NCBI RefSeq assembly: GCF_016808335.1
Contig: NC_053149.1
Location: 28,703,339 to 28,767,338, forward strand
Origin: Panicum virgatum
Lineage: Eukaryota; Streptophyta; Magnoliopsida; Poales; Poaceae
DNA: 64,000 nt
Direction: 5' to 3'
Below the pieces are notes generated by a model that did no database searches, had not been told where the DNA came from, and saw only the letters and a program-made list of their open reading frames with translations. Numbering within the stretch: the first letter of the stretch is position 1; each line of letters starts with the position of its first letter. Positions 31,764 through 43,586 of the stretch are shown one piece after another. Both the position numbers and the translations under genes were made by a program.

Positions 31764-33769
31764 TCCAAAGGTATGGATCAATTTCTTTGATCTCTGTCCA
31801 TTCAAACATAAACCCATTTAATTCTACACGGACTTGCTCAGATTTTTTTCACATTCTTTCAGGATGGAGAAAAATAGCGAAGCCTCTACCTTCTCTGCTT
31901 GCTGCTTCAACTTTCAATGTTGTGCCATCCCAACATTTAAGCAGCCTAGCCCTATCTGCACAGCATTCTCCGACTGGCGGTGCAGTTGAAAAAATGGAGC
32001 TATTTTAAAGACGACACAACAAATTTTCCCCAGGCCCAAGGCCAATAGCAAAAATAATTAGCCCATAAATCAAACTTCCTCAAAAGCATATCCCCTTTTC
32101 CATCCTGTTTGTATTTCAAGAAGTCATTTCTCATGCATTATTATCGGTACTTCGTATGCTGCTTTAAATTTATTTTCTCATGGCCTATGCAACCTCCATC
32201 ATTCCACATGGATGCTCCTGCATAAAAGCAGCGTCCCTTTCTTTGTCTCAAACAAATCACACTGCTTTTGAACTTGATGCGCACGCGCGCCAGTGGTGCG
32301 CCTCATGCACTAGTTCAGGCTATGGTCGAGTCAGACTTGGGTTGTGGCTGGCCTGCGCGCCATATAGCCTAGGGCTGATGCCCATGTATCTTTAGATTGG
32401 ATTTTATTTGTGTACTCGTCTAGGGTTTCTCCTACGAACAGCGAGACGCCGTCCGATCTCATCTACCTTGCTGATTCTTCTGGATCGTGATTGGAAGCGT
32501 GATCAGGATTGTTTTCCTAGGTGCGCTGCTCCGGATTCTTCAGTGGATTCCCATCTTCTGATCGTGGTTCGTTGTGGCCGCGGGTGGAAGACTTATCAGC
32601 TGATCGGATTGCAACTAACACAAGTTTGTAAGCCGATTATTCTATTTTTGCTACTGTTGTCTTTGGTTGATCAATCAAGTCAATTTATCCATCTGGATTA
32701 TCATCTTGCTTGGTCAATACGTCTGTGAAATTTATCCACATCGGAACTTCTGCCGTGGTTTCCTGGGATCATCAAGAGGAATAGAGGAGCGGTGGTTTGG
32801 CCAATAATTAAATTATAAATACTTGCACTATCTTGGCGTGATTGTTTATTGGCTCAGATTCCTAATTTATCATTGATATTGCTGCTGGATATCCTCCATT
32901 CACTATGGTTGGAACCAAGGTACCTACTACCCCTAGCAGCCATACCCAGATTCAGACCAGCAGTCCTGAGCTTCGTTGAAGCTTTGGGGGGGATTGTCAG
33001 TGCCTAGGTAAGTCATGATACCCGCTCGTTCGTTCGTAGAGCCTTGCCATGAGTTGTAGTAATAATAATAGAAAAATACCTTTCATGCTTAGAATAAATT
33101 TATCTCTCATAAGTGTGGAAATCCGTGCAAGCTCTTATCATGGAAATGATGAATAGTTGCTCTGTTTAAGCTTTGCATGTGCCCCGTTTACAGCTTTTTA
33201 CTCTCCTCGTACTAGAGCTAGTTGGCACATAATAGACACTGCTAAAAATTTGATTGTGTGGGAGCATGAACATGATTTCTAAATCTAAATTGTCGTGGGA
33301 TTTGAGATAGCGTACATTGGAATTAAAACTGTATACCTCGGTAAGGGAAATTCTCGAAATCAATTAAAATTTTGAAACATGGTGAAAGGTTTCCCCGTTG
33401 GTTTACAAGTCACATCCAGAGGCATAATGTTTTATTACATGAGCAAACCATATGCTATCTTAACTTAATTTGAGCTTTGTCAAATGGTGAGTCCGCTTGA
33501 GGAAAGGTACTTGTCATTTGCCGGTCTTTCTCCTTCGCTTACCCATTTCATTGATAGCCTCAAAAATGTTCGCCTATTCCGGGTATTGTCATCCATGTTC
33601 GCCAGACAATTCCACCACAACTCCAGTCCAAAATCTCCACTGTGTGCTTATTCATTTCAAAAGGGTCAAAGTTTCTCAAAAACTCCATTTGAAGGAAATT
33701 TCTATCAAGGGGGACATGGTGTAATCTTCTTGAAAAAATGAAATGAGAAGAAGAAAGGAAGTACCCATG
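31764..33769. other. Unresolved stretch with retroelement scraps
   Basis: No gene is supportable. 32280-32887 resembles the transcribed part of an LTR (CCATATAGCC, then GGGTTTCTCCTACGAACAG and a pyrimidine-rich run), but ends were not found. At 32888-32992 the 105-bp retroelement tail recurs, again with a GCTTTGGGGGGG purine run, followed by TGTCAGTGCCTAGG, which could be an LTR start. 33000-33769 is AT-rich and unassigned. Confidence 0.35.
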
Positions 33770-34005
33770 TGTCAGGGCAGCGGGACTGCTCAGAGGCATA
33801 GAATATTCTAGAGTAAGGGATAGCACATGGATGTACCTTACCTCTCTTGTAACTACCCGAGTAGGCGTAGAACTAGCTGTAGAACAAGAAAACTACTCGA
33901 TCGTAGAACAAGAAAACTACTCGATCGTGTTATAGTAGGATTCCAACTGTACTCAGCTAGGACTTTCCATGTAACCCCGTCCCCCCGGATATATAAGGGC
34001 GGGCA
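33770..34005 (+). repeat. Extra U3 copy ahead of the LTR
   Basis: Starts TGTCAGGGCAGCGGGACT and runs through the TATA region (GGATATATAAGGGCGGGCA), ending exactly where the complete LTR begins again with TGTCAG. A 17-bp internal duplication (CGATCGTAGAACAAGAA) lies at about 33885-33925. Confidence 0.85.
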
Positions 34006-34424
34006 TGTCAGACTCGGGGCAGCGTGACTGCTTATAAGTATAGAATATTCTAGAGTAAGGAATAGGTCATGGATGTACCTTACCTCCCCTGTAACTACCC
34101 AAATAGGCGTAGAACTAGTTGCAGTACAAAGGAAACTACCCGATCTTGTTGTAGTAGGACTCCAACTGTACTCGGCTAGAACTTTCCATGTAACCATGTC
34201 GCCCCGGATATATAAGGGCGGGCAGGGACCCCCTCGAAACAATCATCAACACCTAAGGAAATACAAACCACCACACAGGACATAGGGTATTACGTAACTC
34301 GCGGCCCGAACCTGTCTAAATCTTTGTGTTCCTTGCACCATCGAGTTCCAGAGCAGTCGATCCCTACCTACAAATCTTACTGCTAAGGGTATTCCCTGAG
34401 CAGGCTTGGCAGTAAACACCGACA
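34006..34424 (+). repeat. 5' LTR, Tat-like element
   Basis: TGTCAGACTCGGGGCAG to AAACACCGACA, 419 bp. TATA-type ATATATAAGGG near 34206-34216. Ends match the minus-strand LTRs at 50114 and 52244. Confidence 0.88.
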
Positions 34425-34426
34425 GC

Positions 34427-34444
34427 TGGCGCGCCAGGTAGGGG
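34427..34444 (+). promoter_or_regulatory. Primer-binding site
   Basis: TGGCGCGCCAGGTAGGGG two bases after the LTR. The identical site occurs on the minus strand next to the LTR at 50114; the one next to 52244 has one change. Confidence 0.82.
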
Positions 34445-34470
34445 ATTCGGCGAGTTCATCGGCAAATTCG

Positions 34471-35115
34471 ATGGCCGGCTCAAGCAACGCCAACAACGTG
34501 CCCGAGGGCACAACCCTTGTTTTCGGTTCTTGGGCAAGCACGGCTGACAGATTGGGCAGCTTCTCTAGCCACCTTATCACACCCAACTCGCCTAAACCGA
34601 AAATCACACTCCAACCCGCCGACATCTGCGAAACTGCAGATCTCGACGGGAAAAAAGCTCTACTCGAGCTTGATTCGGACAACACAGAAAACGTGTCAAC
34701 TCCAACTCGAACCCTCGAGTCAGCCGAGTTCGACACAAACTCTAACTCCGAAAAACATCACTTTTCCAAAACCCTCGGAAAATATGTGACTAATCTCAAG
34801 TCAATCAAATGCTCTAAGATCAACCACTCAGAACTACCTGATAGGGTAGATCGAGTCTCACGATCAATAAAGGGATGCATCAAACTTGCAGAATTAGCTC
34901 TCAGCTCATCCAAGTCTCAGCAGAACCCAGAAGTATTGAACCCACCACAGGAACGGGCGGGCGACATACTCTCAGGGATCGATCGAGTAGATTCCAAGCT
35001 CGCCGACTGCATTAAGATAGCTGAAGGCACTCTGCAAAACACGAAGCAAAAATCTATATATATACACATATATATTATTGGAGTGCTTATATATATAATA
35101 CATACATACTCATAA
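34471..35115 (+). pseudogene. Tat-like N-terminal ORF (pre-gag), truncated
   Basis: Starts MAGSSNANNVPEGTTLVFGS and is related to the ORF at 50067-49190 (PFIFGSW, FDSHLTN). It is an acidic, Ser-rich protein with two similar segments, DRVDRVSRSIKGCIKLAELA and GIDRVDSKLADCIKIAEGTL. After residue 190 the frame enters TA-repeat sequence (QKSIYIHIYIIGV) and ends artificially at 35113, so the true body ends near 35060. Function in these elements is unknown. Confidence 0.7.
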
Positions 35116-35200
35116 ATAGAAATTTAATACATACACACACATATATATTTACATAGGTATATTCGTTCTTAATTACATATATACACGTATATTATTATAT
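35057..35200. repeat. TA/CA-rich microsatellite
   Basis: Runs of ATATATA, TACACATA and ACATATATA mark the junction between the truncated Tat-like element and the CACTA piece. Confidence 0.75.
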
Positions 35201-35204
35201 TTGC

Positions 35205-36039
35205 TGTGATTGTTAATATTAGATAGTCCATCATAGTAGAATTCGCCTTTTGGATCGAGGACTTGCTTAACAATAAATCCGGACAATCTCCTTTCCTCCG
35301 GTATGAGTTTATCGCGCATCTCCTCGACCTATGGAAAAATGGGATAATTAATTTCGACTAATTAAAATACGAGTTCAAATATTAACAAGTTTTTTATTTA
35401 CTTCCTCCTCCCAATCTGTCCAGGCCCTTGAAGGACCTACCAGACCATGGATGTTCTCGCATACATAGTATGCACATAAATTAGTGCCTTATTTCTGCCT
35501 CATACACTTTAAGAGAGAAGAAATTATCAGGTATTTACATGAATATATAATAAAACTAATGAATCGTGCAACGAATCATCCAAGTGCGTACCGCAAAATC
35601 TGTCTTGATCTTCAATTCCTTGTCAAATTTGTCTGGATGATTTTTTGCGAATTGTTTTCAAATCCTGTGCATGATTAGAACAATTATAGTCAAGTAACAA
35701 AGTGATTCAATGTCATCGACGGAGTAGTGGTAGAATTACTTTTTCATCATGTTAAGAAGATTTTCGTATTGTTCTGGATTTCTCCTCAATGAGTCCATAA
35801 CCACGAGTAGGCTCTTTCTTGGGAACTTTACTTGGCGGCTTAGTTGAACTGCCAAGAAAATTGCACGTTTATTTCGCGGCATAGCCGAACTGCCAAGAAA
35901 ATTACATGTTTTCTTGGCGTTTTTCTCAAACCGCCAAGTAATATACATCCATTGGCTGTTTATTAGTAAAGTCAAGGAAAAATCATATTTCTTCGCGGTT
36001 CCTCTTCAGCCGCCAAGGCAAACCCAGTTTGGTGTAGTG
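35205..36039 (-). mobile_element. CACTA terminal fragment with ORF tail
   Basis: The right end (minus start) is CACTACACCAAACTGGG at 36039, a CACTA-type terminus. It is followed by subterminal motifs CTTGGCGG/CCGCCAAG in both orientations (35835-36020). Further in, minus-strand coding scraps CENIHGLVGPSRAWTDWEEE and VEEMRDKLIPEERRLSGFIV, then KQVLDPKGEFYYDG, end at about 35205. These look like the C-terminus of the second (Ulp1-like) ORF carried by plant CACTA elements. The other terminus is missing. Confidence 0.7.
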
Positions 36040-37097
36040 AATCTCGTTGTCTTCCATCTTCCATATGCCCATATCAGTTGCATACGTGAGGGTCTCATCA
36101 GCTACAACCGTCTATATATTCAATCTTTATCTTAATATTAGCACACACCAATTTGATGTGCCTGGTATCAATTATTTTTTCTCTTACTTTCTAATTTTTT
36201 CCTTTACATTTAGTGGTACCCAGTATTCTATTTCAAATTATTTATTCAGTCTTTTTTGTTTACCTTCTTTTTATGTTGTGTTTTCGATATGTTCTTATGA
36301 AAAATATTTTGTATAATGTTTTCTGAAAAGTTATATTGAGAAGTTGTATTTTTTACACATGAGTGCCGAACTTATGCATCAAAGTTGTGTGAGAAATTTT
36401 TCTGATAACATTTACATGGAAGTTGTGTTTAAAATCATTCTTTAGTAAGTAGGTTAAAAGAGTTATGAGTAAAAGTTGTATGTGTTGTGAAAGGTATGTA
36501 AAAGGGTTATCCTATAAAAATTTGATTTGAAAAAGTTTTGGGTAAAAGTTATGCATATCGTAGAAGATGTGCTGAGAAATTATCATCAGAGAAGTTATGC
36601 TGAAAAAAATATCATCTGACAGTTATCTGAAATAAGTTAACACGTATATAAACCATAAAATTCTGAAAATAGAAAATCATGAAGTAAGAAACTTTTCAGA
36701 AAAGGAAAACCACTAGATGTCTGAAATCGAGCGCTCATAACCCTCCAGACGAGCCCGTTGATTAGGAGAACCGGGTGATTAATGGAAGCTTTGCAATGTG
36801 GTCAGGTCGATGAGCTCGGAACCACGATGGCGTAGGTGTATTTCCTTGGCACCGAAAGAAAACGAGAGTGGTCCTTACGTGCGCGAGTGATTGAGAAGGA
36901 AAAACTAATCAATACTTGTCGGAAATCGATCGCTGGTTTCGTGCTGGCGCGCGCTCGCAAATTAGCAGAGCCTGTTTTGACATCCAATTAGTGCTCGCTA
37001 GTGGAAAAAAGTATGATGAGCGATTATCCAGATTTTAGGAAAGATTCATGAAATATATGGATTGCAGTGAGTATGGAGGTAATCGTTTCCTGAAAGG
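36040..37097. other. AT-rich stretch with degenerate short repeats
   Basis: At 36320-36610 the words AAGTTGT, AAGTTATG and GAGAAATT/GAGAAGTT recur irregularly. No gene, LTR or complete terminus seen. 36720-37010 is a less AT-rich segment with no recognisable coding sequence. Confidence 0.4.
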
Positions 37098-37440
37098 CAC
37101 TGTGAGAAACCCTTTTTCGACATGTGGCTCAAAGCTCATTGGAGATGAAATTTTTTTCATCTCCAATTACTGTCACTGATGTTATTGGAGATAAGGTTTT
37201 TCGGGTCCCCAATAATTATTACTGGAGACGTGGTTTAACTGAACCACAACTATGAAGAATTATATATTAGAGACGCATTTCTTTATAAACGTGTCTCCGG
37301 TAAGTTCACATTGGAGACACGGTTTTTAAAACGCGTCTCCTATAACGTAAATACCAAAGATATGTACTTAAATTGTGTCTCCTATAAATGATAAAAGCAG
37401 AGGCGTATGATCTTGAGACGCATTTATGATCTTTATCTTT
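37098..37440 (+). mobile_element. CACTA-like terminus (CACTG type)
   Basis: Starts CACTGTGAGAAACCC, followed by repeated subterminal words GGAGACACG, GGAGACGTGG, CGTGTCTCC and CGCGTCTCC in both orientations. This is the usual architecture of a CACTA transposase-binding region. The opposite end was not found. Confidence 0.6.
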
Positions 37441-38802
37441 TATGTTTTCCTCACAGCATCGATCAACAGCGCACGTAGATAGGCACAGGCGCACAAACAA
37501 CATCACATGCACATGCACAACACCATATATCACATGTCAATGCAGAAATCACCAAGTCACTGCATCTCTTATATATATTTTGTACTTAACATGCACTTGC
37601 TGGTAACTTGGAGACATGTATCGAAGTCTTGCTTTCCTTCCCCTTGACTAGATATGAATGAAAAGCCTTGAATATTATTTATGCTCAGTTATTCACTCTT
37701 TAGAATGTATTTATGAAGGATTACTAGAATCCACCAGTTTCCCTAGGGCTTTTTCCTTCCCCTAGGAAATATTTCACAACCCTAGGGATATATAATTTCC
37801 CTAGGACCGTACCTCAGTACCGTATGACTTCAGCAATTTCATCGGGAGGAGGTGGGCAAGCTCAGCCACGTTGGATCCAAATGGACATGTTCCCTAGGAG
37901 CAAATAAAAATCACAGGGAGCCAAACTAAAAAGTTCTCTCTCGCCCCGCTGAGGTGAGAGTGAAACCCTACCGCCCCAATTTTCTTCGCGGCACCTCTCC
38001 TTCCTACTGCATCTGCGCCCCTTCCTCCCTGGCCGCAGCCCTTCTCCTACCACTGCCCCTTCCTCCCACCTCTTCCTCCTGCAACCGCGCCTCGTCCTTT
38101 CGCCCGCACCTCACCCCTTCCTCCCGGTCTATGCCATTTTCCCGCCATCACCCCTTACTCCCGCCTCCTCCTCCTACGCTCGTACATCACCCTTCCTCCT
38201 GCTACTCACCTCTTCCTCCCGAGATGCACGCCTTCTCCTGTCGTCACCCTTTTCTCCCGCTGCAGGTAAAATCCCTGTCGTGCGGCCGCGCCTCTCCACC
38301 CAGCCCAAATCCACCAGCATCAAATCCCTACCACACTACCTGCCACCTCCAAATCTCCAATCCAGCGAACCATTGATGCTTCCCCCCACACTGCTGCATC
38401 CCTAACCGCCTTGCCGGTAAGGGAGGGAGAGGAGTAGGCCTCACCGCCGACCAAGGAGGGGAGGGTCGTACCTGTGTCACCGACCAGGAGGAGTGGAGCA
38501 GCCTACAAAAAAACAAGGAGGGGGGGGGGGGACCGCCCACCCTGCCGACCAGGAAGGGAAGCTGTAATTTGCGCAAGCGACGAGGGAGGGGACGAGGTTG
38601 AAGCACTATTCACCAAACCAACATCGGAGGAGGTATAGGCATGTTGCTCGAGTTTTCTACCCTCACGATGAACTGATATGGGATTAAAGTGCTAAAATTA
38701 CTACTAAATCTTTTCTTCTCTGTAGTAGATTGGACTTGAATGGTTGAATGTATTGTGCAAACAAATAGATTTTTTTAGCAACGGCTCCATTTTTTTTAGG
38801 AC
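37441..38802. other. Unresolved stretch
   Basis: CCCTAGGG words recur at 37740-37805. 38030-38620 is C-rich, then purine-rich, with a 13-base G run near 38520. ORFs here are composition effects. No gene is supported. The junction with the Athila-like element is near 38803. Confidence 0.4.
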
Positions 38803-39435
38803 CTAAATTTTACTCATTGCTACAAATGGATCTCGACACCCGGAGTGATGCCCGCTGTGGTTGGGGCTGTCGTCCTCGGGCTCGTCATCGTCCTTCTTCT
38901 TCTTCTTGCCGCTGTCACCTTCGGAGGGGTCGTCTTCCACCCTTCTCTCCTCTTCGGCCCACCCCGGCCAATCATCATTGTAGTCACGACCGGTGGCACC
39001 CCATGAACTAGGACTCATGTAGCTCTCCCAATCGCTGTCCCCCGCATAATCCTTCGGCCCTGGGGTGTGCTCGACGTAGTTTTTCCTTTTAACTCCGAGA
39101 AGGCGCAAGGAACGCCTAGGTGCGGGTGGCTTTTTGTCTTGTCGCTTCTGGCCTTCGTCTTCGTCGCTGCTGATGACGATGACCACCCTTTGGGCTTGAG
39201 CTAACTTCTCATTGCACCATGGAAGGCCCTTCCCTACGACGCTCATCCGTGCTTGGGTATTGAATTTCTTCGGAGGGGCCTTCACTTCACATCGCTTTGC
39301 TTCGACAAGGAGGGGTGTCCCACCAGTTGCCAAGATGGGGCTAGGCATCTTTGACGTGGGGGTGTCGGGCGCCATGCCCCTCTCCTTGATCTCCATCGCT
39401 GCAATCATTGCTCCTGCACTCGCTGGATCGGCCAT
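38803..39435 (-). CDS. Extra ORF downstream of integrase, Athila-like element
   Basis: A 210-residue ORF starting MADPASAGAMIAAMEIKERG, with a basic middle (RRSLRLLGVKRKNY) and an acidic, Lys-run C-terminal part (GKKKKKDDDEPEDDS). It holds SSDEDEG and a Trp/Tyr-rich segment (YNDDWPGWAEEE). It lies where Athila elements carry their third ORF, but I see no signal peptide or membrane span, so it is not evidently envelope-like. The last residues (MSKI) and stop come from sequence beyond the element's apparent edge. The promoter-distal position and intact frame are notable beside the broken pol. Confidence 0.55.
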   Translation of the reverse strand: MADPASAGAMIAAMEIKERGMAPDTPTSKMPSPILATGGTPLLVEAKRCEVKAPPKKFNTQARMSVVGKGLPWCNEKLAQAQRVVIVISSDEDEGQKRQDKKPPAPRRSLRLLGVKRKNYVEHTPGPKDYAGDSDWESYMSPSSWGATGRDYNDDWPGWAEEERRVEDDPSEGDSGKKKKKDDDEPEDDSPNHSGHHSGCRDPFVAMSKI

Positions 39436-39871
39436 TGTCGACGTCTCTCACGAGGTGGTGGTGTAGATTGAAAAGTATGAGAGAATAGATCTAACTCGCG
39501 CCTCTATTTAAGTCCCAAAAAGACTTGGACGAGAAGTCCAATATCTCTTCGGTTTTGGCATGCGAAATCTATAAGGCACAGGTTTGAAATTTCTTTATCT
39601 CGTACCTACCAAAAATCGAGACCGAATCGCACACGAGGAGCCTCAGGTTGGCCGGCCTAGGGGTATTGGGCCGGACGGCCCAGGGGATTTTTCAGCCCCC
39701 TGGGCTCCAAATTTTTCCGAGGTGCCCACCAACAAATTATGAGCCTATGTTTTACTCGAAGTTCGTCCAAAATAAAAATAAAACTATGAAAATAAAATCT
39801 AAAAGAGAATATTTACAAACTTACCTTGCTTAACGTCGTTAGGCTTGACGTTCTGGTTCCTCCTCCATGGT

Positions 39872-42800
39872 CTATATGTCGATGTAATGTAGGGGCACGA
39901 CGTCGGGCTCCAAGAATACCTTTAGTCGCTGTCCGTTCACCACATATTGGTCACCTTTCACATCCATGATTGTCACCGCTCCCGTAGGTGAAACTGAGTG
40001 TACGACGTACGGTCCATCCCATTTCCTTTGTAATTTTCCTTTGCCAAAAAGTTTGAATCTTGAATTGTAGAGTAGGACCTTGTCTCCTTCTTTGAATTCC
40101 TTATTTTGTAATCGCTTGTCGTACCACCTCTTCGTCCTTTCTTTGTAAATTGATACACTATTGTACGCTTTCAATCTTAACTCATCCAATTCACTTATTT
40201 GGATTCTCCTTTTAATTCCAGCGGCTTCCGCATCAAAGTTCATCTCCTTCATCGCCCAATACACCTTATGTTCTAGCTCAACCGGCAAGTGGCATGTTTT
40301 TCCATAAACAAATTGCTAAGGAGTCACACCAATCGGGGTTTTGTGTGCCGTATGATATGCCCATAGTGCATCATCTAGTCTCTTCGACCAATCTTTTCCT
40401 CCTTTTACCACGGTCTTCTTTAAGATATCCTTCAATTGCTTGTTCGAAGTTTCCGCTTGTCTGTTTGTTTGGGGGTGATAAGCCGTGGACACTCTATGTT
40501 CAATTCCCAATTTCTTCAAGCATTTACCAAAGTCTTTGCCCGTGAAGTGTGTTCCTCCATCGCTTATCAAGATTCTCAGGATGCCATATCGAGGGAAGAT
40601 TACCGATTTAATCATGTGCGTGGACTCCTCAGTTGATGCCTTCCGACATGGCATAGCTTCAACCCACTTTGAAACATAGTCCACCATCACCAATATATGT
40701 TCATACCCATGTGATTTCACAAATGGTCCCATGAAATTGATTCCCAGACATCAAATAGATCTATTTGCAAGTTTTTGTTCAACGGCATGGCATTTCTTTG
40801 CGAGATATTCCCCGTCCTTTGGCATTCCGGACAAGTCGAAACAAATCTTTTCGCGTATTCATGCATCTCGGGCCAATAGAATCCACTAGCCCATACCTTA
40901 GCTTGAGTTCTAAAGTGCCCATAATGTCCTCCATATCCCGACGAGTGACACTTTCTTAGAACTTCTTCACGTTCCTCCCTCGGTATGCATCTTCTTAGGA
41001 CTCCATCTTCTCCATATCTATATAAGTATGGTGGATCCCAATAGTATTTTGTTCTTTCCGCGATCACTCTTTTCTTTGCATTCTTGTCCAAGTGATCCAA
41101 GGGCATCTTTTTTATTACCCTTATTATATCATTCATCCAACTATCTTGGTCGAGAATTCTATATAGGTGATCATCTCTCATTTGGTCTTTGATAGGTTCT
41201 TTTCCATCATCTCCATGGTTCATCCTTGATAGGTGGTCGGCCACAACATTTTCTGCCCTTTTCTTGTCCGTTATCTCCACATCGAATTCTTGTAGCAATA
41301 GGATCCATCGAATCAAGCGTGGTTTAGCATCTTTCTTGGACAAGAGATACTTGATTGCCGCATGGTCGGTATAAACTATCACCTTTGAATTTACTATGTA
41401 TGATATGAATTTTTCGAAGGCGAATACCACGGCAAGCAATTCTTTCTCCGTTGTTGCATAATTAAATTGGGCTTCATTGAGAGTCTTGCTTGCGTAGTAG
41501 ATAGCATTTACCTTCCCCTCTTTTCTTTGTCCAAGAACGGCTCCTACGGCGTAGTCGCTTGCATCACACATAATTTCAAAAGGTAGATTCCAATCCGGAG
41601 GTTGCATGACAGGAGCACTTATGAGGGATTGCTTGAGTGTTAGAAATGCGTGAAGACAATCACTATCGAAGATGTATTCCACATCTTTTTGGAGAAGTTG
41701 TGTCAATGGCTTGGTGATTTTTGAAAAATCCTTTATGAACCTCCTATAGAATCCAGCATGACCGAGGAAGCTCCTCAAAGATTTGATTTCCGTAGGTGGT
41801 GGCAATTTCTCCACGGTTTCTATCTTTGCTTTGTCCACCTCTATCCCTCACTCGGAGATAACATGACCAAGGACAATTTCTTCTTTCACCATGAAATGAC
41901 ACTTCTCCCAATTAAGCACAAGATCAACCTCTCCATATCTTTTAAGAACTTTCTCCAAATTTGCCAAGCAATTATCAAAGCTAGTACCATGCACCGAGAA
42001 ATCATCCATGAATACCTCCATAATCTCTTCTATGAAATCTGAAATATAGCCATCATGCACCTTTGAAAAGAAGCGGGCGCATTGCACAATCCAAAAGGCA
42101 TCCTCCGATATGCAAAAGTTCCATACGGGCAAGTAAATGTGGTCTTATGTTGATCATCCGGATGAATAGGTATTTGGAAGAATTCCGAGTATCCATTAAG
42201 GTAATAAAAGTGTGAATGCTTTGCCAACCTTTCTAGCATCTCGTCAATGAAGGGTAGTGGAAAATGATCCTTCCTCGTTGCCTTATTCAATTTTCTATAA
42301 TCGATGCACATCCTCCATCCTGTGATGGTTCTTTGTGGTATCAATTGCTCCTTCTCATTTTTCACAACCGTGAGTCCTCCTTTCTTCGGAACGCAATGCA
42401 CGGGGCTTACCCATTCACTATGTGGCACGGGGTATATTATTCCGGCATTCAACAATTTGATAACCTCCTTCTTCACCACATCACGCATAGCATGACTCAA
42501 CCTTCTTTGATGTTCTACGACCGGCTTGTATTGCTCCTCGAGTTGTATACAATGTGTGCAAAAAGCAGGGATAATATTTTTCAAGTCATTAATCGAGTAG
42601 CCAATCACCTTTTTGTGCTTCTTTAATAAATTCAGCAACTTCTCCGTCTCTTCCGGGCTCAATTCGTCGCTAACAATCACCGGAAAGGTCTTGCCATCTC
42701 CCAAAAATTCATATTTCAATCCCTTGGGGAGCGGCTTCATCTCAACATCAGGCGCACCATCCTCTTCTTGATCTAATTCTCCAATGTCTTCAAATTTTTC

Positions 42801-43565
42801 TTCCTCCAAATTCCCGTGTTGCGGCTTCAACTCTTCCATTGTTTCCACTAGTTCTCCATCTTGATCGTCTTGAGCATCCCCATTCTCCAAAGCGCGTTGG
42901 AGAGGATCCCTGAAAGAATCAATGAAACAAATGCTCTCTACCCCTTCATTATCAAGAGGAAGAGGTAAAGCACGAGACGGTTTTGAATGAAATTTGAAAG
43001 TGTGCTTCTCTTCATCTAGATCAAAAGTGACAATCCCTTTTCCAACATCTAGAATAGCATTTACTAATTTGAGAAAGGGTTTTTCAAGAATTATGCTTTC
43101 ATGTTCATCATCACTAGCATTAATCACAAAAAAGTCGGTAGGAATTTCTTTACCCGCTATGGCAACATTTAGATTTCTAAGCACTCCTAGCGGTTTGATT
43201 AATCTACCATCTCCCATGATCAATTTAATGATTGTAGCATTTAGGTTCGGTGTTTCGTTAAAAAGCTCAACATAAACCTTGGAACTCATCACACTAACAT
43301 GGGCGCCAACGTCACATAAAACATTGCAACATTTTATTCCGTCTATCTTGCAATCAACACGAGGTGTGGGTGATGAATTACCTTCGCCTTGATCGCTTCC
43401 AATCGCATATACTTGGGCTATGTGCACGTAGGGTGATGATTCCGATTTTACTCCCATGATCCTTTTGACCTCTAGCACTTCGTCCAAGTCAATCTCTTCC
43501 TCTTTTTCTTCAAAAAGTTTCCGAATAATATCACCGGCCGATTCCTTGCCAAATGTATATCCCAT
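39872..43565 (-). pseudogene. pol: Athila-like pro-pol, multiply disrupted
   Basis: From 43565: linker, aspartic protease (LCDVGAHVSVM), RT fingers and palm (RMCIDYRKLNKATRKDHFPL, YRRMPFGLCNAPASFQRCMM), then a frameshift near 42045 to the catalytic strand (FMDDFSVHGTS). A stop follows near 41847. The next ORF, 41838-40717, has the RT end, RNase H ([28 protein letters not shown]) and the integrase zinc region ([20 protein letters not shown]). A frameshift near 40730 leads to the integrase core (DYVSKWVEAMP, DGGTHFTG, NRQAETSN), and a stop near 40317 precedes the C-terminal tail (ELEHKVYWAMKEMNFDAEAA, DGPYVVHSVSPTGAV). The enzyme makes and integrates element DNA; here it is inactive. Confidence 0.92.
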
Positions 43566-43586
43566 GTGATTATTCGGCGGGAAGTC

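Larger units (their letters stand above)
33770..35060 (+). mobile_element. Truncated Tat-like Ty3/gypsy element, 5' end
   Basis: Duplicated U3 (33770-34005), LTR (34006-34424), primer site and the start of an N-terminal ORF, then loss of similarity at TA-rich sequence near 35060. Same family as the LTRs at 50114-50529 and 52244-52659, here in plus orientation. Confidence 0.82.

Noticed and set aside
34471..35115. Possible host gene of 214 codons
   Set aside because: It follows an LTR and primer site directly, resembles the N-terminal ORF of the other Tat-like element, and ends in microsatellite sequence.
38803..39435. Host nuclear protein gene
   Set aside because: It is collinear with and just downstream of an Athila-like integrase on the same strand, so an element ORF is more likely, though not proven.
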